Positions 1 to 8,598 of a stretch of 64,000 nt of DNA are shown here, one piece after another. A program made the position numbers and the translations under genes. The stretch lies in the NCBI GenBank assembly GCA_036641735.1, contig JAVWEG010000003.1, forward strand, positions 1 to 64,000, written 5' to 3'. This DNA comes from JAGPHI01 sp036641735. GTDB lineage: Bacteria; Bacillota; Clostridia; Oscillospirales; Ruminococcaceae. Positions within the stretch are counted from its first letter, which is position 1. Every line of letters begins with the position of its first letter. Below the pieces are notes generated by a model. The model searched no databases. It had not been told where the DNA came from and worked only from the letters and a program-made list of their open reading frames with translations.

Positions 1-2359
1 AATGGCAAGGCGCAAGCGCCTACCGCCACAGTTAGCAATAAAATCGGCAACGACGATGTTACCTTTACTGTAACAGGCGGACAAATCGATGTAGGCACAG
101 GCATTACAGCTACTGCAAGGCTTTACAGGCGCAGCAGCTGCTAACTACGCAATGCCAACATCTGCAACGACTACTTCATTTGCTATCACCGCAAAAAAAC
201 TTACCGTTACCGACGGCGACTTAGTGGTGAAAAAAGCTTTTGATAATAGCACAAGTGCAGGAACAGTGACAAGCGGCAAGCTTGGCTTAAAAGACGTTGA
301 GGGTACTGACGATGTTTCGGTAAAGATAGATACTGTCGGTGTTTATGCTGATGCTAATGTCGGCAAAAACAAAACAGTAACCCTAAATATCTCACTGGAA
401 GGCGCGAAGAAAGGCAACTACACCTTAGATTCAGCAAATACCTACAAGTTTACAAAGGCTGAAATTACAAAGGTAGCTTATGTAGGCACAGAAGCAACAG
501 CTACGGATGCCTCTAAAGCTATCAAAACAGACACAACCGTAACCCTAGAAGCGCAAACAGCTCCTTCGAACGAAACAATCGAATATGGATACAGCGATAG
601 CATAACAGGCACAATCGTATGGAAAGACAGTAATGCGTTCACAGGGCTTTCGGCGAATACCGATTACTATTTCTATGCACGAGTGAAGGAAACCGACACC
701 CATGCAGCAGGCGTAACCAGTGTAGGCACTAAGATTAAGACAGATAAAGTAGCTTACACAGGCACACAATCTACAGCGCCTAGCAAAATAGCAGACAAAA
801 AGACAGATATCAGCATTACGCTAAAAACAGTGACACCGCCAACAGGCGAAGCCGTGGAATACGGTATTGATACAAACAATGACGGCACAATTACTTGGCA
901 AACAGATGCTACCTTTAGCACGCTTTCTGCCGATACAGAGTATAAATTCTATACTCGTGTTAAGGAAAACGATAAGCATAAGGCAGGTACAGCCAGTGCC
1001 TCTGCGACAATCAAAACCAAAAAAGCACCCACTACCGTTAGCGGCAATGTAAAGGATAGCGATGGCAGCAACCTTGCAGGCGCAAAAGTTACTCTTACTC
1101 CAAGCGATCCTTTGATTACAGCTACTACGGATGCAAACGGCAAATATACTATCAATAATGTACCCGAGGGTACATACAGCCTTGTGATAAAAAATGGCGA
1201 TATCACTATCACGGATAAAATCGACGTAGCAGGAAAGCCAATCACAGGCAAAGATATGCAGTTCCTAGATGGCGATAAAAACACTGTGGTAGAAGCCACT
1301 CCAAATGCGCCTGAGGTAGCAGTAGGCGGAATGAATGATTTGTTAAACAATTCAAACATTAACTCAACCTTAACTCCCGAAGAGAAAAAAGCAGTGGATG
1401 CAAACGGCTCTGTTGAGCTTAAATTCACAGCTGATCTTAAAACCACAACCGAAGGCACTCAAGACAAGAGCGAGCTTGAAGCCATTGCAGGTAACCAAAA
1501 GATTGATTTACTGCTTGATTTATCGGTACTAAAAACCGTTAAGGATAGCAGTGGCAACACATTAACCAATGGCGAGAAAATCTCTACCCTTGCCGATATT
1601 ATCGAAATACGCATCTCTATTCCGGCAGATTTGCAAAGCAAGGCAGGGCTAAGCCTATATCGTATGCATAATGGAAAGCCTGAAAAGCTTAGCACAACAC
1701 CTGATGCAAACGGCGAATTTTACAGCATTGATCAAAGCGGAGAATTTATGACGGTGCATGTGAAAAACTTCTCTACTTATGCGCTGGGATATAACGCATA
1801 TACCGTTACTGTTTTGGACGGCGGTACAGGCGCAAGCGGTAAAGGCAATTACTCAAGCGGCGACACCGTTACTATCAATGCAGGTACAAAAACTGACTAC
1901 AGCTTTAACGGCTGGACAGTTACTACAGGCACGGTAAGCCTAGTAAACGCAGGTAACGCAAGCACTACATTTACTATGCCGGCTGAGAATGTTACCGTAA
2001 CTGCAAGCTGGACGTTTACAGGCAGCAACAATCCCGGTGGCGGCGGTAATCAGGGCGGCGGTTCTACAGGCGGCGGCTCGTCCTCAGACACCTATTTCTA
2101 CATCAAAGCCACAGCAGGGCAGGGCGGCTCTATGAGTACCTCTGAAAGAGTAAAGGTAAGAGCAGGCGAAAGCGCAGGATTTACCATTATTCCCGACAAG
2201 GGCTATCAGATTGCGGACGTACAGGTAAATGGCAAGAGCATTGGCGCTAAAAACAGCTATGTATTTACCAATGTCCTCTCCGACCAAACTATTCACGCAA
2301 CCTTCAAAAAGGCAGGACATAGCAACCCACAAACAGGTGTGTCCACTGACGAAAGATAA
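1..2359 (+). CDS. Large repeat-containing surface protein, 5' partial, with an apparent frameshift near 116-119
   Basis: The gene runs in from the left edge. Bases 1-115 read as the start of a YDG/MBG-like adhesin repeat in frame 1. One extra base around 116-119 then moves the match to frame 2, where the same domain continues through the ATG at 152, so that ATG is probably not the real start. Counting from 152 (735 aa), I see the rest of the YDG-like domain (to ~105), two tandem fibronectin-like repeats (~107-197 and ~198-291) that each contain ADTEYKFYTRVKE-type text, a carboxypeptidase-regulatory/CnaB-like domain (~295-365), a less recognisable segment, two InlB-B-like repeats (~550-620 and ~650-720) around a Gly/Ser linker, and NPQTG at 725-729. 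Only six residues follow NPQTG, with no hydrophobic anchor or basic tail. The class B sortase next door suggests a cell-wall substrate. Exact function is unknown. Confidence 0.72.
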
Positions 2360-2530
2360 AATATCTTCGCCCGATTTTAGAAACTATTTACAAATATAGC
2401 AACTTGATTTATTATTGTCCTTGTACTCGAGCCATTTATCAAGTTGCGTACAGCAAAGACGGCATTTGAGTAGGACAATCAAAAGTAAAATTGCTGTAGT
2501 GCCGCAACAGTAACAAATAAGCGCAAGCTG

Positions 2531-2560
2531 GCGGCGGTAGACAAAAAAGTCTATCGCCGT
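2531..2560 (+). promoter_or_regulatory. 12-bp hairpin with A6 loop upstream of the sortase gene
   Basis: Arms 2531-2542 and 2549-2560 pair over 12 positions (two G-T wobbles) around a six-A loop. It lies 45 bp before the sortase ATG and about 170 bp after the surface-protein stop. No T-run follows, so it is a weak terminator candidate; it could be an attenuator or mRNA stability element. Confidence 0.5.
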
Positions 2561-2604
2561 CATTTGCATAATAAAGTGGTACACAATGCCACAGAAAGAA
2601 AGCT

Positions 2605-3405
2605 ATGAAACTAGACAAAAAGAAGAAAATATATATTGCTGTTGCAGTAGCTGCTGTAATATGTATCGCATTTGTGGCGGTGCTTGGCATAAGGCAAAGC
2701 AAAATTAACGATGACGAGATAGCAAAGCTCCCCGAAGCACCGCAAAAAATAGAAATACCAAATGATAGCCCACTTGGCAAGGCAAAAGCGGAAAACACAG
2801 ATGCCACAGCGTGGCTGCAAATCCCAAGTACGGAAATCGACAATGTAGTAATGCAAAGCTCAGACAACGACTATTATCTATTACATAATGAAAAAAAGGA
2901 AAAAAGCCGATGGGGCTGTTATTTTGCCGATTACTATGCAAACCTTAGCGCGCCCGATAGCCTAATCCAAAATACCGTGATTTACGGACATACCGAAAAC
3001 AAAGATAATCCCGATGGACAGCGGTTTTCACAGCTATTTAAGTTCACGGATTTGGATTTTACAAAGGCAAACCGAAACATTTATCTTACAATAGGAACAA
3101 GCAAGCTGACATTTGAGGTGTTTGCGGTATTTTATTCAGATACCGACTTTTACTACATAGATCCAAAGCCAAGCGATCAAGATTTTAGCAAATTTATGCA
3201 AGAGGTAAATGCGCGAAACGAGTTTGTTTTTGACGGCGTAGAAGTGACCGAAGAGGACAAGCTACTGACATTATCTGGCTGCTCGCACAAGTACGATGTG
3301 AATAAAACCGACAATCACCGCATTGTGGTAATGGCAAAGCTAGTAGCTGACGGCACTGCACCGACAGGTACAATAACACAAAATCCAAATCCAAAGCATC
3401 CGTAA
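2605..3405 (+). CDS. srtB: Class B sortase (transpeptidase)
   Basis: A membrane-anchored cysteine transpeptidase that should cut sorting signals and link surface proteins to peptidoglycan. The 266-aa protein has a Lys-rich start, one membrane segment at ~9-28 and an extracellular catalytic domain. The triad is visible: His129 in YGHTENKDNPDG, Cys226 in TLSGCSH and Arg239 in NHRIVV. The insertion after the His and the QLFKFTDLDF text that follows resemble class B enzymes, which typically accept NPQTN- or NPQTG-like motifs. The preceding gene ends in NPQTG, so it is the obvious partner. The ATG at 2605 is preceded only by a weak AGAAAG site. A strong hairpin terminator follows the gene. Confidence 0.9.
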   Translation: MKLDKKKKIYIAVAVAAVICIAFVAVLGIRQSKINDDEIAKLPEAPQKIEIPNDSPLGKAKAENTDATAWLQIPSTEIDNVVMQSSDNDYYLLHNEKKEKSRWGCYFADYYANLSAPDSLIQNTVIYGHTENKDNPDGQRFSQLFKFTDLDFTKANRNIYLTIGTSKLTFEVFAVFYSDTDFYYIDPKPSDQDFSKFMQEVNARNEFVFDGVEVTEEDKLLTLSGCSHKYDVNKTDNHRIVVMAKLVADGTAPTGTITQNPNPKHP

Positions 3406-3447
3406 AATCGGTGCATTTAGGAAAGAGCAGTTGTTTTAAAAATAAAA

Positions 3448-3480
3448 AATATGCCGACATCAAAACGATGTCGGCATATT
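3448..3480 (+). terminator. Terminator after the sortase gene
   Basis: A 14-bp perfect stem (3448-3461 with 3467-3480) around a 5-nt loop, with A-rich sequence before it and T-rich sequence after. It could work in both directions, serving the sortase gene and the minus-strand small gene. Confidence 0.85.
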
Positions 3481-3510
3481 TCATTAAACGATATTACGCA
3501 AATTTATGCT

Positions 3511-3729
3511 TTACAGCTTAAATTCATCAGCGTTAAAGCTTGGTAAATCAGGTACTCTTTTAGGTACGCGTTTAAGAGGAGAATATACAAAACTTTTGCA
3601 TTTATAATAAGGCGACACTACGCCTTTTTTTTTGCAATAAATCATTTTTTGTTCTTTGCCCCTTTTGCCATATTCGCAATATTCACAGGCAGGAGACGCG
3701 CTTGTGGTAAATAATGGACGTTTAAACAT
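3511..3729 (-). CDS. Small four-cysteine protein, possible zinc ribbon
   Basis: A 72-aa basic protein with cysteines at 15, 18, 32 and 44 (Cx2C-x13-Cx11C), which suggests a small Zn-binding fold. The C-terminal part (YSPLKRVPKR) resembles a family of short hypothetical proteins that I recall from clostridial genomes; I know no function for it. The ATG at 3729 has a good GAGGTG site (minus strand) seven bases upstream. It lies 20 bp downstream of ylbJ on the same strand and is probably co-transcribed, which hints at a sporulation link; that is inference from position only. Confidence 0.72.
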   Translation of the reverse strand: MFKRPLFTTSASPACEYCEYGKRGKEQKMIYCKKKGVVSPYYKCKSFVYSPLKRVPKRVPDLPSFNADEFKL

Positions 3730-3749
3730 ATTGTCACCTCTAAAATATA

Positions 3750-4847
3750 TTATACATTTTTACAGGGCTTATGTAAATGCTTTTTGCAGCTTAAATCCAA
3801 ATCATATATCACCACAAGAGAAAACAAAAATAAAAATAGCATTGTATCAGCAGGCAAACGAAAATAAGCACGATTTACAGTTTCTGTTAAAGCGGTATTT
3901 ATTTTTGGATTTATTAATTTTATGCTTATAGTAAGTAGCATTAACGAAATGGGCAAATGAATTATTCTCGATAAAAGTAATGGTAATAAAGATAATTCTT
4001 TTGAGCAAATACTTCTTATCTGCATAAATGCACATAGCCCAATTAAGCTAAGAGAAGCACATATTAAATATATTTTATTTTGGCTGCAATTCATAGCTGC
4101 AATGCAGCCTTGTGTCACTTCTGTAAATGCACAAATTATATAGCGAACTATAGGGCTTGCATCGGCAGAACATACCAAAGATAAAAAACAGCTAAAACTA
4201 ACGATAAATCCACAAAGAGAAAGCATTGTTACAGTAGACTTAGTAATAATTGATGTAATGGAAAAATCTTTATTATTATACTGTAAAGCACTTGCACTTA
4301 ACACAATATTTTTGGCGCTATTATGGTAAAAAGCATTACAAATAATGCCCGATATAAGCGAAGCTGTCACAAGTGATAAAAATAAAATTATGCCTAGCTC
4401 TACATTGCCGAACAATCCAAATCCTACAACTCCTATTACAAAGGCAGGGCCTGTACCAACAACACAGCACAGTAATAATTCTGCTTCGCGTTTGTTGACA
4501 TCACCTTGCTCAAACAAAGATGTTATCATAGAAGCTCCTACTGCAAAACCACCTATTGTGCCAAGAAGTATACATACGGCAGATTTTTTATTGTGTATAC
4601 GCATTAATTTTAAATACGGATAAAACATAAATCCTAAATATTTGGCATATGGATGTGACATTAAAAGTGAGGATAAAATTAAAAATGGAAAAAGAGATGG
4701 AATAAGTTTGTTATAACATATAAGTAAACCGTTTATTACTCCTTTACAAGCAGCTTGTGGTTGTAAAAGCACAGAAATAATCATATATATAATAAATGTA
4801 AAAAACAATGCAGATAAAATACGTCGCGAATATTTAGGTAAACTCAT
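3750..4847 (-). CDS. ylbJ: Sporulation integral membrane protein YlbJ
   Basis: A 365-aa polytopic membrane protein with about eight hydrophobic segments and the Gly-rich nucleoside-transporter/GATE-like text typical of YlbJ (CVVGTGPAFVIGVVG, GTIGGFAVGASM). In Bacillus subtilis ylbJ is made in the mother cell under sigma-E and is needed for heat-resistant spores; the substrate is not firmly known. The ATG at 4847 follows AGGAGTG with good spacing. A sigma-E-like promoter can be drawn upstream. It is divergent from yqfC, another sigma-E-type gene, and is followed by the Cys4 protein. Confidence 0.9.
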   Translation of the reverse strand: MSLPKYSRRILSALFFTFIIYMIISVLLQPQAACKGVINGLLICYNKLIPSLFPFLILSSLLMSHPYAKYLGFMFYPYLKLMRIHNKKSAVCILLGTIGGFAVGASMITSLFEQGDVNKREAELLLCCVVGTGPAFVIGVVGFGLFGNVELGIILFLSLVTASLISGIICNAFYHNSAKNIVLSASALQYNNKDFSITSIITKSTVTMLSLCGFIVSFSCFLSLVCSADASPIVRYIICAFTEVTQGCIAAMNCSQNKIYLICASLSLIGLCAFMQIRSICSKELSLLPLLLSRIIHLPISLMLLTISIKLINPKINTALTETVNRAYFRLPADTMLFLFLFSLVVIYDLDLSCKKHLHKPCKNV

Positions 4848-4863
4848 ATTATCACTCCTATAT

Positions 4864-4894
4864 ATTTATATGTTTAATACAAGTAAAATTATCA
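4864..4894 (-). promoter_or_regulatory. Sigma-E-like promoter candidate for ylbJ
   Basis: On the minus strand TGATAATT (4894-4887) is followed after 14 bases by CATATAAAT (4872-4864). This is close to the mother-cell sigma-E pattern (ATATT-like -35, CATACAAT-like -10, 13-15 spacing). A matching TCATATT at 4844-4850 on the plus strand could be the -35 of yqfC, but its -10 is poor. Confidence 0.4.
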
Positions 4895-4916
4895 CGATTA
4901 CGAGGTGAAGTAAGGC

Positions 4917-5219
4917 TTGAGCTTATATAAACAAAAAAAACGCAAAAATAAATTGTCTGATATATTTGCCACAAACAAGTATAAGCTGCAAAAGCTTTTG
5001 TACAATCAACCCGTTTTACATATTAATTGTAACGGAGATTTAATTGCGGAAAACTGTAAAGGTATTCTGATTTACACTGACACTGAAATACGTTTAGATA
5101 TGGGGATTGTTGTTTCGCTGCGAGGAGATAATTTGATGCTGGAAACGCTGGATAAAGATAGGATAACGGTAAGCGGACGCTTTTTTAATTTTGAATTTAT
5201 CTACGGAGGAGTGCAATAG
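4917..5219 (+). CDS. yqfC: Sporulation protein YqfC
   Basis: A 100-aa member of the YqfC/YabP-like sporulation family, which has a small beta-rich fold and is expressed in the mother cell. The family pattern shows in the LHINCNGDLIAENCKGIL segment and the end GRFFNFEFIYGG. The TTG at 4917 is chosen because GAGGTG lies nine bases upstream and no ATG fits. It heads the yqfC-yqfD-phoH-ybeY-dgkA-era-yqzL-recO run, the same order as in Bacillus except for missing members, which supports the call. Confidence 0.9.
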   Translation: MSLYKQKKRKNKLSDIFATNKYKLQKLLYNQPVLHINCNGDLIAENCKGILIYTDTEIRLDMGIVVSLRGDNLMLETLDKDRITVSGRFFNFEFIYGGVQ

Positions 5220-5220
5220 C

Positions 5221-6390
5221 TTGTCAAACAAAATAAGCGAATATTTTATGGGCAAAATAAAGTTTAAAGCCGAAGGTGGACTGCTTGAAAAGCTATTGAA
5301 TTTATGCAGCCTAAATTGTATAGTTATACATAATATTTCATATGAGGCAGATGGCTTTACAGCTACTGTGCCGCAAAGATTTTTCAGTAAAATCATACCG
5401 CTTGCCAAAATTACGCATAGTAAAATTATTGTGCTGAATAAAAAAGGACTGTACTTTAAATTACTTCCCATAAAAACCAGATATGGAATAATCGTTGGTA
5501 TGGCTATGGCAATATTAACGATTTTATTACTGTCTAATGTTGTTTGGAGTATACGCTTTTTTGGCTTTACTAAAGAAGAAAGCGAAAAGATGCGCGCATA
5601 TTTGTACGAAAATAATATTTATGAGGGAAGTATAGTTTACAAAAACAAGCTTAATACAGCCGAAAATAATATATTACTTTCTTCGCCTGATTATGGCTGG
5701 ATAAGCCTGAATTTTATTAAAGGTCGATTAGAAGTGGAAAAAACCGATGCTGTACCCAAAGTGGCAAGTACACAGGGTATTGCACAAAATATTGTAGCGA
5801 AATGCGATGGCATAATAAGGCATATAGATTTATCGGAGGGGTTTTTAAAGGTTTGCGAAGGGCAATCGGTAGCTAAAGGTGACGTATTAGTGAGTGGCAC
5901 ACGCACAGACGTTTCAGGTGCGTTAATAACTACCAATGTAAATGCTAAAATGTTTGCGGAAGTGGAGAAAACATACGAATATATGCAGACACTTTCATAC
6001 AGCGCGATGCTACCTACAAGCGAAAAGCAAAGCTATTATGCTTTACAAACATTAGATAAGCAAATAAAACTCTTTAAACAAAAACCAATTATTCCTCACA
6101 GTGAAGAACGTTTGTTGAGGTATCCGTTAAATGTATTTGGATTTGCATTGCCGTGTACAATATTTGAATATGAAATACGCGGACAGCGAGAAACACAAAT
6201 ATCTTTATCACAAGAGCAAGCGATTGCAATAGCAAAGGTAAAAATAAATGATGCAATAAAAAAAGATTTAACGCAAGCAAATATACTTACAACAAGCGAG
6301 GAAATCAGTTTTGTTGAAAATAAGCTCTTTTATAAGCTCAAAATCAGAGCGGAAGCAAATATTGCTGAAATTGCACAATCAAATGAGTAA
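5221..6390 (+). CDS. yqfD: Sporulation protein YqfD
   Basis: A 389-aa protein with a cytosolic N-terminal region, one membrane segment at about residues 91-110 and a large outer domain, as in YqfD, a sigma-E-dependent spore protein of unknown biochemical activity. The TTG at 5221 is preferred over one at 5191, because 5221 follows the yqfC stop by one base and GGAGGA sits about ten bases upstream, inside the yqfC end. Translation is probably coupled to yqfC. A repeat-rich 267-bp gap follows before phoH. Confidence 0.9.
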   Translation: MSNKISEYFMGKIKFKAEGGLLEKLLNLCSLNCIVIHNISYEADGFTATVPQRFFSKIIPLAKITHSKIIVLNKKGLYFKLLPIKTRYGIIVGMAMAILTILLLSNVVWSIRFFGFTKEESEKMRAYLYENNIYEGSIVYKNKLNTAENNILLSSPDYGWISLNFIKGRLEVEKTDAVPKVASTQGIAQNIVAKCDGIIRHIDLSEGFLKVCEGQSVAKGDVLVSGTRTDVSGALITTNVNAKMFAEVEKTYEYMQTLSYSAMLPTSEKQSYYALQTLDKQIKLFKQKPIIPHSEERLLRYPLNVFGFALPCTIFEYEIRGQRETQISLSQEQAIAIAKVKINDAIKKDLTQANILTTSEEISFVENKLFYKLKIRAEANIAEIAQSNE

Positions 6391-6438
6391 AATATAGTGA
6401 TAATTATTAAATACTTCTATTTAAAAAATGCAAATTTA

Positions 6439-6447
6439 TGGTATAAT
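6439..6447 (+). promoter_or_regulatory. Extended -10 promoter candidate inside the first repeat copy
   Basis: TGGTATAAT is a perfect TGn-extended -10 element. No convincing -35 lies 17 bases upstream. If active it would transcribe the hairpin region and phoH. The second repeat copy carries TATAAT too, but without the TG. Confidence 0.35.
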
Positions 6448-6611
6448 AACCTTAGAGGGTGGCTATCGCCACAGCACTTCGTGCTTTGCAAGGCAAAGCC
6501 TTGCCCTCATAAGAACATTGAACCGTGCAAAACGGATAAACCGTTTTGTTGTAAGGCAGCAAAGCTGCCGATACGGTATAATAACCTTAGAGGGTGGCTA
6601 TCGCCACAGCA
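6440..6611 (+). repeat. Hairpin-rich element flanked by two identical 37-bp direct repeats
   Basis: The 37 bases at 6440-6476 recur exactly at 6575-6611 (offset 135). Each copy holds a GTGGC-TATC-GCCAC hairpin. Between the copies are more perfect hairpins: GCAC/GTGC at 6474-6484, GCAAGGC/GCCTTGC at 6488-6504, AAAACGG/CCGTTTT at 6529-6547 and GGCAGC/GCTGCC at 6555-6569. CTTAGAGGG (6451-6459) can also pair with CCCTCATAAG (~6504-6513, one bulge), closing a branched fold. It fills the gap between yqfD and phoH and looks like a dispersed non-coding repeat or a structured leader. Confidence 0.7.
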
Positions 6612-6657
6612 TAATACTAAAATTGTGATTAAACAAGTGGAAGGAGAGGTGCTATTT

Positions 6658-7632
6658 ATGGCAGAAAAACTTATTGAGATTGACAATATAGACATTGCAG
6701 TATCTTTACTTGGAAATTGTGACGAATATATTAAAATTATCGAGAAAGAATGCACCGTTACCGCCACATATAGAGGCACACAGGTAAAGCTGACAGGTGA
6801 CAAGATTGCTGTGGAAAGGGCAGATAAGGCAATAGAAGCTATGCTTACACTGCTACGTGCAGGCACTCCGCTTGAAGAGCAGAATGTGCGATATTGTATT
6901 GCGCTTGCAGGTACAGGCAACGCAGAAAAAGCAAAGGAGCTTACGGGCGATGTAATAATAGTAACGTCTAAGGGACGTCCCGTAAGGCCGAAAACACTTG
7001 GGCAAAAAGAGTATCTCACTGCAATACAAAAACATCCTATCACTTTTGGTGTAGGGCCGGCAGGCACAGGCAAAACTTATCTTGCGGTAGCAATGGCTGT
7101 AAAAGCATTTAAAGCACACGAAGTAGAACGGATAGTGCTTACAAGGCCGGCTGTAGAAGCAGGAGAAAAACTGGGGTTTTTGCCGGGTGATATGCAGGAT
7201 AAGGTAGATCCATACTTGCGCCCGCTTTACGATGCCTTGTTTGATATGCTAGGACAAGAAAATTATCAGCGCCTGTTTGAAAAACAGCTAATAGAAGTAG
7301 CTCCACTTGCTTATATGCGTGGACGCACGCTTGACGATGCGTTTATAATATTAGATGAAGCGCAAAATACAAGTCCTGAGCAAATGAAGATGTTCCTCAC
7401 GCGTATGGGGACAGGCTCAAAAGTAGTGGTTACGGGAGATGTTACACAAATAGATTTGCCGGATCGCACACGCTCGGGATTAGTAGATGCGTTAAAAGTT
7501 CTTAAAGGAATAGAAGACATAGCACGGATATATTTTTCAGATAAAGACGTAGTACGTCATCGTTTAGTACAGGAAATAGTAAAAGCATATGATAAGGCAT
7601 CTGCCGATAAAACAGAGAACAGGAGAAATTAA
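6658..7632 (+). CDS. phoH: PhoH family ATPase
   Basis: A 324-aa PhoH-like protein: an N-terminal KH-like region, then a P-loop ATPase with Walker A GPAGTGKT (133-140) and Walker B ILDEAQ (231-236). The family is linked to RNA metabolism and commonly sits beside ybeY, as here. The ATG at 6658 follows GGAAGGAGAGGTG with ideal spacing. An open frame reaches upstream to 6397, but that part translates the non-coding repeats and is rejected. ybeY starts two bases after the stop. Confidence 0.93.
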   Translation: MAEKLIEIDNIDIAVSLLGNCDEYIKIIEKECTVTATYRGTQVKLTGDKIAVERADKAIEAMLTLLRAGTPLEEQNVRYCIALAGTGNAEKAKELTGDVIIVTSKGRPVRPKTLGQKEYLTAIQKHPITFGVGPAGTGKTYLAVAMAVKAFKAHEVERIVLTRPAVEAGEKLGFLPGDMQDKVDPYLRPLYDALFDMLGQENYQRLFEKQLIEVAPLAYMRGRTLDDAFIILDEAQNTSPEQMKMFLTRMGTGSKVVVTGDVTQIDLPDRTRSGLVDALKVLKGIEDIARIYFSDKDVVRHRLVQEIVKAYDKASADKTENRRN

Positions 7633-7633
7633 A

Positions 7634-8134
7634 ATGTCACATAAGGTATATATTACAAACAATCAAAACGCAGTAAAGGTACCGTCAGGCTTACGCATAT
7701 TAATTAGGCGCTCGTGCAATGCAGTACTCGAATTTGAAAAATTCGAGGGGCCTGCTGAGGTTAGCGTAACTTTTGTAGATAACGAGGAGATAAAAAGATT
7801 AAACGAACAGTTCCGTAAAAAACCGGTAGCTACAGATGTATTAAGCTTTCCGCTTGGAGAAAACGGTGTATACGATATTAATCAAGAAACAAAGGCTGCA
7901 ATGTTGGGTGATGTAGTAATTTCACTTGAAAAAGCTACTGAGCAAGCAGAGCTTTATGGACATTCTTTACAGCGTGAAGTCGCGTTTCTTACCGTACATT
8001 CTATGTTTCATTTGCTTGGATACGACCACGAAGCGGGCGGTATAGAAGCAGTGAAAATGCGCGAAAAAGAAGAAGCGGCACTCATTCAGCTAGGCTTGCC
8101 ACGCACCGTATCTTACAGTCAGGATAAGGTGTAA
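7634..8134 (+). CDS. ybeY: Endoribonuclease YbeY (rRNA maturation)
   Basis: A 166-aa zinc-dependent endoribonuclease for 16S rRNA 3' maturation and ribosome quality control. The metal triad is His122, His126 and His132 in HSMFHLLGYDH; the usual Gly after the first His is Ser. The ATG at 7634 is preferred because AGGAG lies about eight bases upstream at the phoH end; an upstream in-frame ATG at 7589 lies well inside phoH. Gene order phoH-ybeY-dgkA-era is conserved in Firmicutes. Confidence 0.94.
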   Translation: MSHKVYITNNQNAVKVPSGLRILIRRSCNAVLEFEKFEGPAEVSVTFVDNEEIKRLNEQFRKKPVATDVLSFPLGENGVYDINQETKAAMLGDVVISLEKATEQAELYGHSLQREVAFLTVHSMFHLLGYDHEAGGIEAVKMREKEEAALIQLGLPRTVSYSQDKV

Positions 8135-8139
8135 AGGCT

Positions 8140-8589
8140 ATGCATCGAGATTTTTTTAATGGCTTTCGCTACGCATTTAGCGGTATTCGCCGCGCCATAA
8201 AAGAAGAACGCAATTTGCGTTTTCATTTATGCGCGGCATTTTACGTGTATTTATTTTCATTGTTTTACAATTTTACACGTATAGAATATGTGGCAATTAC
8301 CATTATTATAGGTGTAGTGCTGGCACTGGAATTAGTAAATTCGAGCATAGAGCGTACACAAGAAAAGCCAAAGCCGTATATGTATATGACGGCAGGCGCA
8401 GTAAAAGATATGGCAGCAGGTGCTGTATTAATATTTTGCATAGCAGGTGTAATCTGTGGTATTATATTATTTTGGGATATAGATGTATTTATAAAAATTT
8501 ATTTATATTTTAAATCGCATTTAATTATGCTTATTCCGCTGATAATATCGTTATTAGTGGCAAGGGCATTCGTATTTAAGAAAAAGTGA
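8140..8589 (+). CDS. dgkA: Diacylglycerol/undecaprenol kinase family protein
   Basis: A 149-aa membrane kinase. The DgkA pattern is clear: an N-terminal amphipathic helix with RNLRFH, the LALELVNSSIERT helix with its catalytic and Mg-binding Glu and Asn residues, and VKDMAAGAVL. In Gram-positive bacteria the usual substrate is undecaprenol rather than diacylglycerol. It has an extra hydrophobic segment at the C-terminus (~125-145), slightly longer than the ~120-130 aa usual. It starts six bases after ybeY; no cdd gene lies between it and era, unlike in Bacillus. Confidence 0.88.
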   Translation: MHRDFFNGFRYAFSGIRRAIKEERNLRFHLCAAFYVYLFSLFYNFTRIEYVAITIIIGVVLALELVNSSIERTQEKPKPYMYMTAGAVKDMAAGAVLIFCIAGVICGIILFWDIDVFIKIYLYFKSHLIMLIPLIISLLVARAFVFKKK

Positions 8590-8598
8590 GGATTAATT

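Noticed and set aside
6397..6657. In-frame upstream extension of phoH containing two copies of YNNLRGWLSPQH
   Set aside because: It is the translation of the non-coding 37-bp repeats, which happen to be 135 bp (45 codons) apart; the strong Shine-Dalgarno and family start are at 6658.
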